Assembly (NCBI GenBank): GCA_951394405.1
Contig: OX596334.1
Coordinates: forward strand, 3,038,001 to 3,102,000
Reading direction: 5' to 3'
From: Coprinellus micaceus
Lineage: Eukaryota; Basidiomycota; Agaricomycetes; Agaricales; Psathyrellaceae
Length of the DNA: 64,000 bases
Below are positions 32,020 to 42,424 of the stretch, in pieces (positions within the stretch are counted from its first letter, which is position 1; every line of letters begins with the position of its first letter). The notes below the pieces were generated by a model. That model was not told where the DNA came from. It was given only the letters and a program-made list of their open reading frames with translations, and did no database searches. The translations under genes and the position numbers were made by a program.

Positions 32020-34734
32020 AATCTAAAGACTGGTAATTTGATTCAGTTACTATATTTGCATTCAGGGGGTCTGATATGAGTGTGATGATAACTGGTGACA
32101 ACTGTGGGAAAGATAATGATTTCTCACACAGCCTACAGTTGTATAAAAGACAGATGTGGCTAGTGTCTCATTGGACTCCAATTGGAGTCTAGTTGGAGTC
32201 CAATCACTACCAAACATTTCATCCTGGAGTCTGGACAGAGTTGGTTGGACTTGGTTGGACTTGGGTTGGAGTCCAATTGGAGTGGGCTGGGGTGGGCTAG
32301 ACTTGGTTGGGGTTCATTGGGTTTCCACTGGACTCCAATGGACCCCAGCCCCCCCAGGCTGGATATCCAATGGGGTGGCTGGACTCCAATGGAGTCCAAT
32401 TAGACAAGTGGGGGAGTGTGAAGTACTGTAAGGGTCTGGCCTATAGCGTCCTTTACACGGCCACGGTTCACAGGGGAGAGGTGACAGGCAGTCCTGTAAT
32501 GGGGGGAGGCACTCCCCCTGTGCTCCTCCGGTAGGAGGGAACGCAGGGGGTGGGTGGGAGATAATGTTGCCGTCTGGAATACTGTGCGTTGCGAGATTTT
32601 CCGGAGGTGAAGGCGAATGGGTGGGAGGCCTGCAAGGCACTCCACTCCCCCAGTAGAAGACTTGCGAAACGCTCCTATTATCCAGCATGCTGCTTTACAC
32701 TGCATGGAGGTTAGAATTTTGAGTGTGCCCTGGATCTTGGCGCCCTCGTAGTACCACAATCTATGTCCATACGTGCAGATGGGCATCACACATGCTCGGA
32801 ACAAGATGTGTTTGTTCTTGGGTGAAAGCCCTGGAGTAGAGTTACCAAGCATTCTCATCGCCATGACGGTGGTGAGAGCTTTGGTCGAGTAGTACCCGAT
32901 ATGCTCCTTGAAGGAGAGGAACCGATCGAAGAAGAATCCCAAGTACCGCCAGTACTGTTTGGGTTTCAGAGGGGTAGCACCAGTGTAGGGCGCATAGCCA
33001 AGGTCTAAGGGCATATGGAATTCTGTATGCTCTCTGTCAAAGTGGAAGAGTTCTGTCTTGTCATGTTCCAAGATGAACCCTGCCTTTGTAAACATCTTGA
33101 AGAGGCACTGATATGCATGGTAGAGATGCACGCAGTTCTCCTCGATCTTGCAAGATTGGACAATGATGGTACCATCGTCCACGTATGAGATCAAGGTAGT
33201 GAGTTTCCCCTCTGGCCTCGACTGGAACAGCTTCATGATTGGAGCTATGACAAGGGCAGACAGCACATGTGAGAGGGCAGAGCCCTGACCCACCCCCACG
33301 TCCACCCAGAAGGGATCCGAAGTAGAGCCATTCCACACGTAGGACGTATGGCGCTCCACCAGGTAGGATTTAAAGAAGGTCACCACCATGGGATGGAAGC
33401 CTTGTTTGCGAAGTACCTCGAGTAGGAACTTGTTGTTAATGGACGGAAAGAACTGAGCAATGTCAAAAGCCACCACACTCGTCTTGAGTCCTGCTGCCCA
33501 TCCCATCCGCACCAAGTGCGTCAGGAACAGGCCTGCATCTTCGGTGGAGCGCTGGCACACCCCTCCCATTTGATTTGGGTCGACATGATCAAGTATGATC
33601 TTGTCGAACTGAAAGCGGTTGGAAATCATCTTTTCAACCAATTTACCGAGGGTGTTCAAGAGCATGATGGGTCTGAACGCCTTTGGGGCAGAGTAGGACG
33701 GCTTATTCAGTTTTCATATAATAATCGAAAGCGAGTCCTTGAAATGCTTTGGCCAGTGCCCGGTTTTTATGCAGGCATTGGCCAAGTCCATCATGACCTT
33801 TTCGCATTCAGGTACAGTGAAGATGTACTTCAGGTGCCGCCATGTAACATGGTCAGGACCCGGAGCAGAGCGAGATAAGCACACCTCAAGGGCTTGCCTC
33901 ATTTCTAAGAGAGAGAAGCCTGGCCATTCCCTGACAGGCTTGTCGGGGAGTTCATCCAGTAAACTCAGATCGACCGGTTGGTCATTGGCCGCGCTGTAGG
34001 TGCCATGTAAGGCTCCCCAAAGCTGGTCGAGATTGTGACAGCGCTGTCCGTTGTGTTGGATAGCCTCGCATGGGGGGTTCTTGCGCTCCTTGACCCAGTC
34101 CATTAGGTCCCAGGGGCACTTGTCTGTTTCTGAGATATCCTTGATGCGTTCATCAAAGAAATCCCGCCTTGTCTTCTTTACAAGACGTCGAAATGCACCA
34201 CAAGTTTCAGCAGAGTCATCCGCTTTCCACTCATTGTACGCCTTCTGACATTCGTCAGTCCACACCTTTTTTGAGTGGGGGGTAATAATGTACTCCTCAG
34301 AGTGGGAAAACCGTGCATCAGAGAACACCTTTTCAATGGCCACAGAGAGTTCCTCCACTCCTTCTGCGGTATTGAGATCATCCAAGTCGGAGAGACCTGG
34401 CATCTCCTTTTTGACCTGCATAAAGAACAGGGCGACTGCATCCTCCTTGAGGGTGCGGCCCTTGATACGTTCAGCATGGTTGCTGAGTTTGATGACTGAC
34501 GACAACAGGTAGTGGTCCGAAGTCCCCTTGAGGTCCTGATCCCTCAGCGGTGCGGCTGAGAGGACGTAGGCAGGTTGAACGAATACCATGTCTATTACAG
34601 ACTTGATATTCGCGTTGGCGTGGGACACATAGGTGGGTCCTGGATTGACAGGTGGGGAGCACTCCACACCTAGACAGGCTGCTGTTTCCAACAGAAGAAT
34701 AGCTGTGTCTCCATGGTTTGGAACGGCATCATCC

Positions 34735-34778
34735 CACTCCCTGGAACGGCATCATCCCACTCCCTGGAGTGACAGTTG
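34735..34778. repeat. 22-bp tandem duplication in the LINE B endonuclease
   Basis: cccactccctggaacggcat is present twice in direct succession, shifting the frame within GDFNCHSREWDDAVPG. The second block (44723-44766) has the identical duplication. Confidence 0.75.
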
Positions 34779-35120
34779 AAGTCTCCCGCCATGTAGTCTA
34801 TGGCTGGGAGTGAATCTGCGTGGCGATAGAGCAAGCAAATTGCTCGATGGTCGGCGTCTGAGTATACGTTAGTGAGATGCATGGGCTCATCACCTGCAAA
34901 CAGGGAGATAACCATTACATCTCGATTGTCGATGAGGTCTCGACGGTAAGTTGGATGGAGGATGTCCAATCTCTTATTTACGTAGACCATAACCTGAGGA
35001 AGGGTTCCTGGCTCAGTAGGAGGGACCATGCAGGTCCACTTAGGATGGCGGGGAGAGCCCCACACTTCCATAAGGCAGAAGACAAGTAAAAGTGTAACTT
35101 CGGGTAAAACGGATTCACGT

Positions 35121-35237
35121 GGGGCATCCTCATTTCGAAAGATATTGGGAATCGGCTTCCTACAGAATGTAGCCCCTGGTGATGTCTTCAATCTGTAGGA
35201 AACCGATTTTGGATAGTGCCCTTCCGAAGGATGCCCC
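35121..35237. repeat. Hairpin-forming inverted repeat inside the LINE B endonuclease
   Basis: Left arm 35121-35166 (ggggcatcct...tacaga) and right arm 35192-35237 (tctgtagga...atgcccc) are imperfect reverse complements around a 25-base loop. It breaks the EN frame. It could be a miniature foldback element or an internal inverted duplication. Confidence 0.65.
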
Positions 35238-35452
35238 GACTGTATTTCTGTTCACCAAAGTTACATGTTCACACGGCCCCTACCTTACCTTCCTTGGCAT
35301 GTGCAGAAGGGGCGTGACGAACGAGCCTCCATGGAGGCTCTTGCAAGAAGATGATATCCAACAATTTACATTGAGTTTCGAGTAGTACAACGAGAGAGTC
35401 CCAAGATTTTGCAACGTTAAAAGAAAGAACCCTAATCTTCTGTAATGTTGTA

Positions 35453-37171
35453 CTAGACATTAGGAAGGACTGGGTTAGATTGAAGCCTGCCACAATCTTG
35501 ACAATCACGTACCTGCTTGTTGAGTGCGTCTATCTGGGTGCAGTTGAACCTCGCGTACCAGAATGGACAGTTTGACGACTCGGCGTCGTGGCCCTCCTTC
35601 CTGCAGTTGATGCAACGTACACGATGGGGGCAGACTCTGATATCCTCCGTGGTGGGGGGGATGGGATATGGGGTCTGCTTGGGGTGGCCCTTGCAGCAGC
35701 TCGCATGGTGACAATGCTCTTCCCAAGTATGAGACTCGCCGCAGATGGGGCACCTGCGACGGGTCCAGCACATGGAATCAGGGTGTCCCCATTTGCAACA
35801 GTTCTTGCAGAAGGGGATGCCGGGTTGACGAGGAGTGGACCTTATAAGGCACTTCCTGCCGAGGATGTTGATGGTCTTGTTGTTCAAGGCCTTCGCACGG
35901 GTCCCTGCTTGGGAGTCCCAGATATTGAAGTAAACTGTCACCGAGGTGGAGTTCTTCGATTCAGAGTTGATCACCCGGGGATGGGCAGTCGGAATGTAGT
36001 GTGGTTTCAAGGGCGAAGCCTTGAATGCACTGTCAATGTCCAAGTAGATTGTAAGATTACTCCCAACTTTGTATTTTGGAACACCATGTATCACTAGATA
36101 GCTGGTGGACTGCGGAAGCCCGACCCACAGATTGCGGGACCAGGCTGGGAGGACTTGGGTGATCCACCCGCGCACAGCATTCAAGTCACGCTCGTTTGGA
36201 ACATCCGTCGTTCGAAGGCTCCAACCCCCATAGGCCTGACTGCCTGAGAGGACTTGGAGCTCAGATCCAGCACGCTGAAGGATGTTGTTCATCCCCCTCA
36301 TGACGAACCCGCCGTCAATCTGAGGAATCTGACCATCCTTCTCGTTGAAGAGGACCACGATCTGCGTGCGAGGCAGACCCTTGGTTGTAGATGCAGGGAT
36401 CACCGTCTTCTTCTTCTTCTTCTTCTGCTTCTTCCTGCCCGAGATGGGGCCAGCAGTGATCGGAGGAAGGTGAACCTGGGGTAGGGGAGGTACAGGGCCG
36501 CCATTGATGACCTTGGCGATCTGCATCGGAGTTAAATCAGGTCGAGCCCGCCTCCACATGGCGGCAGCCTCAACGTAATTCATTTTCGTCTTGCCCCCCT
36601 TGGCAATGATGTTCCACAGCCTGAGGGCCGGTGGTTTAGGGATGGGCTTCTGAGGGCCAACCAGAAGGCCAACTCTCTGGAAGGGGACGGCGGGGGCTTT
36701 AGGCTGCAGCCTTGGGCCTCCGTTGTGCACACGCTTCCGTGTAGCCGCAGAGAACGGAAGGCTTGGGTTTGGGCCGGTTGTGGCCAGATCCTGAGCGTTC
36801 CGAGAATCTTTGGGACGTTCCTCCACATGGGCGGGACGTTCCGGGATGGGGTTCTGGTCCACCTGGATAGGCGAGCCAGTGGGTCCACGCCTGCCGTCCC
36901 CAGGGGGAACGACACGTGAGCTTTGTGTGTTCATCTTGGGCGGAGCGAACGAAGGAGGAGGGTTCTGAGCGGGGTGCTCCAGAGGTGGTGTGTCTGCAAG
37001 GCCCTCTCGGATCTTGCGTGCAGACGCCTCGGTGTACTCTCGCCAGTAACGGAAGCCCTTGGGAGGAGCTGTGGATAGGGGGAAGGGGGCCTGACCCTGA
37101 GGGTCGGCCTTCCCCCAGCCTCGAGGTCCAAGTAGCTTCTGAACCTCGGGGCTGATGAGCACGTCCTCCAT
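35453..37171 (-). CDS. LINE B ORF1, Gag-like zinc-knuckle protein
   Basis: I choose MEDVLISPEVQKLLGPRGWG at 37171 as the start. The frame extends another 39 codons upstream, but that part is inverted 3' UTR sequence. The protein has a disordered Pro-rich N-terminus, a basic patch (SGRKKQKKKKKKTVIPA), a globular segment (RTQIVVLFNEKDGQIPQIDG, YGGWSLRTTDVPNERDLNAV, LPQSTSYLVIHGVPKYKV) and, after YFNIWDSQ, zinc knuckles CKNCCKWGH, RCPICGESH, CCKGH and RCINCRKEGHDAESSNCPFW. It should bind the element's RNA. The frame is intact over about 570 residues, unlike ORF2. It ends at 35453. Confidence 0.8.
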   Translation of the reverse strand: MEDVLISPEVQKLLGPRGWGKADPQGQAPFPLSTAPPKGFRYWREYTEASARKIREGLADTPPLEHPAQNPPPSFAPPKMNTQSSRVVPPGDGRRGPTGSPIQVDQNPIPERPAHVEERPKDSRNAQDLATTGPNPSLPFSAATRKRVHNGGPRLQPKAPAVPFQRVGLLVGPQKPIPKPPALRLWNIIAKGGKTKMNYVEAAAMWRRARPDLTPMQIAKVINGGPVPPLPQVHLPPITAGPISGRKKQKKKKKKTVIPASTTKGLPRTQIVVLFNEKDGQIPQIDGGFVMRGMNNILQRAGSELQVLSGSQAYGGWSLRTTDVPNERDLNAVRGWITQVLPAWSRNLWVGLPQSTSYLVIHGVPKYKVGSNLTIYLDIDSAFKASPLKPHYIPTAHPRVINSESKNSTSVTVYFNIWDSQAGTRAKALNNKTINILGRKCLIRSTPRQPGIPFCKNCCKWGHPDSMCWTRRRCPICGESHTWEEHCHHASCCKGHPKQTPYPIPPTTEDIRVCPHRVRCINCRKEGHDAESSNCPFWYARFNCTQIDALNKQVRDCQDCGRLQSNPVLPNV

Positions 37172-37216
37172 GGGACGTGGTGTAATGGAGTCTTGGGGAT
37201 CCCCAGCAGGAGGATG

Positions 37217-37456
37217 AGGGGTACCCAAAGCACAGTTACGGTGAGGGACACCATTCAGGGGCATGCAAGGGTTGCCCCCAGGGCCCATAACACCTTGTGG
37301 CAGACTGGTACTGGTGGGGGTTAGACTGAACTGGGTGGGAATGCCGATTTAACATACCGATCTGTTAGTGCCGCAAGGCCTATCATTGTCTGTCTGCTGG
37401 TTGGGGGTAAAACTTCAAGCACCGGGCATCTCCAAATCGTCAAAATTTCACTTCTC
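37217..37456 (+). repeat. LINE 3' UTR fragment in opposite orientation
   Basis: Plus-strand sequence from gatgaggggtacccaaagca to aaaacttcaagcaccgggca matches the LINE B 3' UTR (reverse complement of 11412-11530 joined to 3425-3557). It abuts the 5' end of the minus-strand LINE B. It ends where the 658-bp transposon copy begins. Confidence 0.7.
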
Positions 37457-38114
37457 CAGTACTTCACACTCATATCAGACCCCCTGAATGCAAATATAGT
37501 AACTGAATCAAATTACCAGTCTTTACATTTTGGATCAGCCCTGACATCAAATCAACATATGCATGACATCACATCTCATAAACAGGTAAGAAAGGAATTT
37601 TTTCATTATTTTTCCAGAATTTTCCAGAATTAATGTGGCAGAATAAGGTTACATGTCAAATTTGTCATAATAATTATGATGTCATATTTCCCAAACAAGA
37701 ATGATGGGAATATTTTCGGTAATTTTCCCGATTTTTCCGGAATTAATGTGACAGAATGATATCATATGTCAAAATAGCACAGCCACAGTTTCCCATACCC
37801 ACGCTTTTGCCCCACTTGGGTCATGGGTCCCCACTGGAACTCCATTGGAGTCCAATGAGATTTTGTCTAATGGACCCCAAATTGCAACCCCAATGGTGTC
37901 TTGTGAGTCTAGGCTGGGGAAACTGTTATTTTTGGTCCAATTGGAGTCCAATGTGTGAATTTTGGGTGGTAGATTGGGGTTGGTTGGGGTGGGCTAGGCC
38001 CAATGGCATAGAATTTGGGGGGCAGTCTACCCAACAACCCCAATTGGACTCCAATGGACCCCATTGGATACCCAATGGAGTCCAATTAGAGAAGTGGGGC
38101 ACAGTAAAGTACTC
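37457..38114. mobile_element. 658-bp non-autonomous copy of the 7.8-kb transposon family
   Basis: Begins CAGTACTTCACACTC and ends GCACAGTAAAGTACTC, the same ends as the 7.8-kb element. It is the reverse complement of 19910-20502 over most of its length and continues across the empty KDZ target site, with a deletion near its left end. It has no gene. The right flank is gaccctta (38115-38122), which also abuts the other half of LINE B at 32429-32436. Confidence 0.8.
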
Positions 38115-38969
38115 GACCCTTAGGGGACTGCCCAAACTCCCAGAGAAGTTCGAGCCTTGTGCAGACGAGAACTCCCCTGGATCTAGGATGATGGACCTCT
38201 ATGGGGCCCAAGTCCATTTCAACAGTTTCCAACGGTACGGCAAAGACATCTTTGAGAGGCGCCAGCAGGAACTGAACACTCTATGGAACTCTTTGAGTAC
38301 CAACATCCGCACGGTGTGCATGGGGGTGGACGTGTCTGTACCCAAGGCCACCAGGCATAATGTGACCACGGCCTACGTTTACGAAGGCCTAGGCAACCGA
38401 CGGAGCAAGGGAGTCATGGTGGCAGGACGTGTCCTGTCGTTGGACGCCGAGCTCTTAGCGATTCGCATGGCAGTTGGAAGGGCTACGGCCCTAGAAGACT
38501 GTGATCAGATTGTGATATTTACTGACTCGTTGGCCATGGCCAAAAGGGCAGTTGATCCGGGGATCCATTCAGGCCAGGCACACTTGCTTGCAACCTGCAC
38601 GGCCCTCCACACCTGGTTTGCCGCCAAGGTGGACAGATGGGTGGACTTCATTGAGACCCCTTCCAAACTGAAGTGGGGTCTTCAACATTGTGCTCACTTG
38701 CACGCGCAGAGCCTCCCTCCTACTCTGGCAGGAGTGAGACCCGCTACATCTCTCGACAGCGTGCGCAAGCATGTTGCCGATTCTGCACTGGATGCGTGGG
38801 CTACTCAGGCACGCGACCCAGATTATCTAGGGCACCAATTCTTGGTGCTGCGCGACCCCAAGGGGAAGCCAATTTGTCCGACGTACTCCAATGGGGGAGT
38901 ATGGCTCCAACATGTCAATGAGAATAATGCGCTTTGTGCACGCATGTGCAGAGCCATTCTCAATCATGC
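38115..38969 (+). pseudogene. LINE B RNase H domain, plus strand
   Basis: It continues the ORF2 of the minus-strand half: LRGLPKLPEKFEPCADENSP, MDLYGAQVHFNSFQRYGKDI, VCMGVDVSVPKATRHNVTTA (first Asp), LDAELLAIRMAVGRA (Glu), IVIFTDSLAMAKRAVDPG (Asp), DFIETPSKLKWGLQHC, GHQFLVLRDPKGKPI and ILNHA. It then stops matching LINE at about 38969, before the zinc-binding tail. The frame is open through the whole segment but separated from its RT. Confidence 0.85.
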
Positions 38970-39874
38970 ACTGACCATCTCAGTCACTATGGAACGACCC
39001 CCTTGAAGGCCTATTAATTTAGTGTTCCAATGGGGCCTTAAGGGGGTCATTCCACTCATGTTCCCCCTTCCACTATTCCATTTTCTGGTCCACTATTCCA
39101 CATTTCTGTTCCAAATATCCATTCCAATTCCCCATTGGGAGCCAAATCTGTTCCATATTCCACCTTCCATTCCACCCTTCTACAGCTTACGTTCCACTCA
39201 TATCCAGCAATAGTAGTAGCTTCTGAATGGGTGCAGCTATGCGTATAATGTATCTGTTTAAATGTTTTGTAAGCTAATAAGCCCCAAAACATGTTTAAGC
39301 ACAACTGTCTTCCACATGTGGAACACTATGACACCATCCCTGTTTGGATTGTTTGCTTTGTATCTCTATGAATTCTTGTCCAATAATTATCATTTGAGTT
39401 CTTTTAGAAAGGCTTTAGCTTCTGCCTTCCATACATGGTCTGTATGTTGCTCTTTGTCCATTTCTAACTGTGAAAACATCAAAATATATGGATTTACTCT
39501 TATTCTGCAACAAGCAGCCTGCAGTGCTCCAGTTAATATCAGATATTTCAAGTCTACAGACCAGATTTAGAACATGCTTTTGCATAGAATAAGAGTAGTA
39601 CATAGCCTCAACCACCTCACCCAAACAATATGTGCATGCTACAAATAAACTGGAACAAATATCAGTGTTTGGCATTTTTGGGTGGCTGTGAACCTTCCCA
39701 CACCTAAATATTTCTGGATTTGGGAATAGGATGCAATATTCATTGGATTACAAATAAACAGCTAAGGAAACAGACCACACACTCCAGAGATATGTTGGAA
39801 ACACTTGTTGTACAAGAACCTGTGTCAGAAGAGTTATAGAGAACCACTTGGTCTCTCTTATGAAGTAGTGTTTT
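38970..39874 (+). other. Contig end: small transposon terminus and unassigned sequence
   Basis: 38976-39040 carries CATCTCAGTCACTATGGAAC and ACGACCCCCTTGAAGGCC, then AAGGGGGTCATTCC, the end of a palindromic element. 39040-39200 is rich in TTCCACT/ATTCC units that may be its subterminal repeats. 39200-39874 is AT-rich with no gene I can support; a minus-strand frame at 39415-39675 has no recognisable motif. Confidence 0.4.
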
Positions 39875-40074
39875 NNNNNNNNNNNNNNNNNNNNNNNNNN
39901 NNNNNNNNNNNNNNNNNNNNNNNNNNNNNNNNNNNNNNNNNNNNNNNNNNNNNNNNNNNNNNNNNNNNNNNNNNNNNNNNNNNNNNNNNNNNNNNNNNNN
40001 NNNNNNNNNNNNNNNNNNNNNNNNNNNNNNNNNNNNNNNNNNNNNNNNNNNNNNNNNNNNNNNNNNNNNNNNNN
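39875..40074. other. Assembly gap (200 N)
   Basis: Two hundred consecutive N. Unrelated sequence lies on the left; the right side starts mid-gene in a second copy of the KDZ transposase. Confidence 1.
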
Positions 40075-41594
40075 CCAATGCACTTGCCAATGCCATCCGC
40101 TACGCTTCAGTGTTTCATCGTCGGCAGGCCATCGACCAGTATATCAAGCATGTTGATCGGTTTGAAACGTCTCAAAACTTGAGTGCGTGCTCTTTGCACT
40201 CCATTTGCGGCTTCTGGATCACTAATTTCCTGTAGGCAAGTTCATAGTAGATAATTACAAGCAAGCAATATCCATACTCAAGGGAGAGAAGCAGCTGAAG
40301 CAATCTATTGCCTCTCTTGGGATCCAGAACCCCAACGCAACCTTCCAAGAGTGGCTTTCGGCGGAACGAGAGTACCTCAAGGGCCTCACCAAGGAGCCAG
40401 TAGAAGAGACGGCCCAAATGGAGTACTACCAAAGCCTCGTTAACTGGGAAGCTTGTCAGTAAGTCTACCCTTGGTTTTGATGTGCACAGGCCGATACTTA
40501 CTTTTTTTTTTCAGACTGCATGAGAAGCAGTTCATATCCGCCACGGCATTCGTTCAGTGCGACCCGAGTGCACCAAAAGGCAGCTCCGCATCCGGGGCTA
40601 CCATTGCCCGGTGTAGGGCCGCTATTGAAAACGCACAGAAGGCACTGGAGCGAGTGCAAACATTTGAGCAGCAGCTGGGCGTTGTGGAGAGGTGGTCACC
40701 TTCACACCCAGACTACAGTAGGGCCGCTGAGTTGGTTCGGCGTCGCAGGTACCAGCGATGTCTAGACGAACTGGAAGGGCTGGTGGTGGCACGGATTTTT
40801 GAGTTGTCGAAGATGAACATGTCTCAAACAGGTGAGTTGCCCTAGCCTTCTCCCGCCCATAGATACATTTACAGAGGTCTATAGGCTACAAGCTTCGCAA
40901 GCATATTGCAAGCTCCCTGCAGTCTCGGTCACAGGCGGTCAAGGCGGCTCTAAAGTGATACAACGACGCTGCCCATGTGTTCAAGCCGCCCAGACCATCT
41001 CTGACCTGGGAAGAAGTGGTCGACTATGCATTCCTGTCCGACTTTGATCTCCTCCGCGACTCTCGCCAGGACATTCGCAAGATGCCTTGGGCCCAGCCCG
41101 CCAATCGCTCGCTAATGACCCAGTGGTTCAAGCTCGAGCGGGCACGTGAAGAAATCGAACGGCTTAACATTGAGATTCGACGCATCGTGACGCACATGCA
41201 AGATGAAGAGCACTACCTACTCGCCGTTGAAGACGGACTCCAAGTGACGAATCCCACCCTCGCATTCCACATCGCCAGGTACCGCCACGACCAAACACGA
41301 TTTTACGACCTGCACCGCAAACATTTCTCGGCCCTTCCTGCGCTGGGCGGATTCACTGGTTCTATAACGCCTGGCATAAGCATAGATCCTACGCGCCGAT
41401 CCAAGCCTCCGCCCAAGGCTTCATGTGCCACACCCACAAGAAATTCCAACTCAGCATCCACTAACGGCATGGACATCGATGTACCGGAAGCGTCTGATTC
41501 CTCTGAAGCTGAATCCGACGAAGAGGTGGAGGGCGTAGCAGAGGAAGATGTGCTTGAGGCCCGCTTGAAGGTCCTGGAGATCTCGAGCTTGTAG
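40075..41594 (+). pseudogene. KDZ transposase, 3' part (second copy)
   Basis: Begins within SNALANAIRYASVFHRRQA after the gap and runs to the same stop as 31606. The catalytic Asp regions and triplicated motif are missing because of the gap. Introns are identical to the first copy. Confidence 0.85.
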
Positions 41595-41709
41595 CCTATT
41601 GAAGGATCGGGCCACACTGGTATATGTATTAATTGTAGACTAGATAAAGCATATTTAACAGCTTTAAATGTCCTCGACGTGTGATGGGATGTGAAGGAAG
41701 TGTCGGCGG

Positions 41710-42416
41710 GTCCAAGCGCAACTTGAACGACGAGGGTGGGAGCGGCCTCCCCGACGCGCTCCTAACGGCCAACACCGCCATACGGGCGATGGCAATGCCG
41801 GTGATGATCATCCCAACCTCCCGGAACCCTCCCCGTGGCCCATCAGCACCCCACCACTAGGCCCAGCCCTCCCAGCTGCCTCTAAGTCCTCAGGTGTATC
41901 GGGACATAGCCGCACCTAGTGAGAAATCGTGAAATCCAGAGACTTAGCTGGGTTGGCGCACCCATCAGCCCCAGCTAACAACCTCCGTTTGGTGGGAAGG
42001 ACAGGTGAATCTAAAGACTGGTAATTTGATTCAGTTACTATATTTGCATTCAGGGGGTCTGATATGAGTGTGATGATAACTGGTGACAACTGTGGGAAAG
42101 ATAATGATTTCTCACACAGCCTACAGTTGTATAAAAGACAGATGTGGCTAGTGTCTCATTGGACTCCAATTGGAGTCTAGTTGGAGTCCAATCACTACCA
42201 AACATTTCATCCTGGAGTCTGGACAGAGTTGGTTGGACTTGGTTGGACTTGGGTTGGAGTCCAATTGGAGTGGGCTGGGGTGGGCTAGACTTGGTTGGGG
42301 TTCATTGGGTTTCCACTGGACTCCAATGGACCCCAGCCCCCCCAGGCTGGATATCCAATGGGGTGGCTGGACTCCAATGGAGTCCAATTAGACAAGTGGG
42401 GGAGTGTGAAGTACTG
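41710..42416. mobile_element. KDZ-TET right end and outer transposon right end (second copy)
   Basis: 41710-42007 is the right inverted repeat, 42008-42015 the aatctaaa TSD copy, and 42016-42416 the GGAGTCCA-rich right end of the outer element. Confidence 0.8.
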
Positions 42417-42424
42417 TAAGGGTC

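Larger units (their letters stand above)
20495..32027 (+). mobile_element. KDZ transposon carrying a TET/JBP gene, 11.5 kb
   Basis: The element 20503-32019 (11,517 bp) is flanked by a perfect 8-bp TSD aatctaaa (20495-20502 and 32020-32027). An empty version of the same site (ccaaaatgtaaagactggta when reverse-complemented) is present near 37510-37530 in a related repeat, which fixes the ends exactly. Ends are imperfect inverted repeats of about 300 bp beginning CACCTG. It contains the KDZ transposase (plus), a divergent TET/JBP-type dioxygenase (minus) and three unrecognised genes. Association of TET/JBP genes with KDZ transposons is established for mushroom genomes; this copy looks structurally complete. 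Confidence 0.85.
19910..32428. mobile_element. Non-autonomous relative of the 7.8-kb transposon, interrupted by a KDZ element
   Basis: Left end GAGTACTTTACTGTGCCCCA at 19910; right end GTGTGAAGTACTG at 32428. Both ends match the 7.8-kb element. Without the nested 20503-32019 insertion it is only about 1.0 kb (19910-20502 and 32028-32428): GGAGTCCA arrays plus an AT-rich middle (ATTCCGGAAAATTCGGGAAA, TGACATCATAATTATTATGA) and no gene. The flanking octamers differ (gcaagagg left, taagggtc right), so one flank has been exchanged. The right octamer is the reverse complement of gaccctta at 38115. Confidence 0.75.
32437..35460 (-). pseudogene. LINE B ORF2: AP-endonuclease and reverse transcriptase
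   Basis: Starts MSSTTLQKIRVLSFNVAKSW at 35460, overlapping the ORF1 stop by 8 nt. EN motifs: FLQEPPWRLVRH, GDFNCHSREWDD, SDHYLLSSVI. The EN is interrupted by a hairpin-forming insertion (35121-35237) and by a 22-bp tandem duplication near 34735-34778 (actccctggaacggcatcatccc). RT: SAPGPDHVTWRHLKYIFTVP; a frame change falls near 33670-33714. It continues NTLGKLVEKMISNRFQF, VAFDIAQFFPSINNKF, GQGSALSHVLSALVIAP, LISYVDDGTI (YVDD intact), WRYLGFFFDRFLSF, and is cut at the transposon end at 32428. It is not translatable as one protein. Confidence 0.85.
32437..37216 (-). mobile_element. LINE B, 5' two thirds (ORF1, EN, RT), minus strand
   Basis: Minus-strand LINE from about 37216 to the octamer taagggtc at 32429-32436. 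It holds a full ORF1 and ORF2 as far as the RT/RNase H linker (GRVKDAIGQTL). The rest of ORF2 is on the opposite strand at 38115-38969, beyond a transposon copy. Joining the two halves at the octamer reads DAIGQTLRGLPKLPEKFEP without loss, showing that they were once one ORF. Confidence 0.8.

Noticed and set aside
19910..32428. Treating this as a single 12.5-kb transposon carrying the KDZ and TET genes
   Set aside because: The inner 20503-32019 unit has its own TSD and inverted ends, and an empty site exists, so it is a separate later insertion.
37172..37288. N-terminal extension of LINE B ORF1 (MGPGGNPCMPLNG...)
   Set aside because: This part is the inverted LINE 3' UTR that happens to be open. 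MEDVLISPEV at 37171 fits the LINE A ORF1 start better.
39415..39675. 86-codon minus-strand frame at the contig end
   Set aside because: Some resemblance to retroelement polyprotein text was considered, but no diagnostic motif is present.
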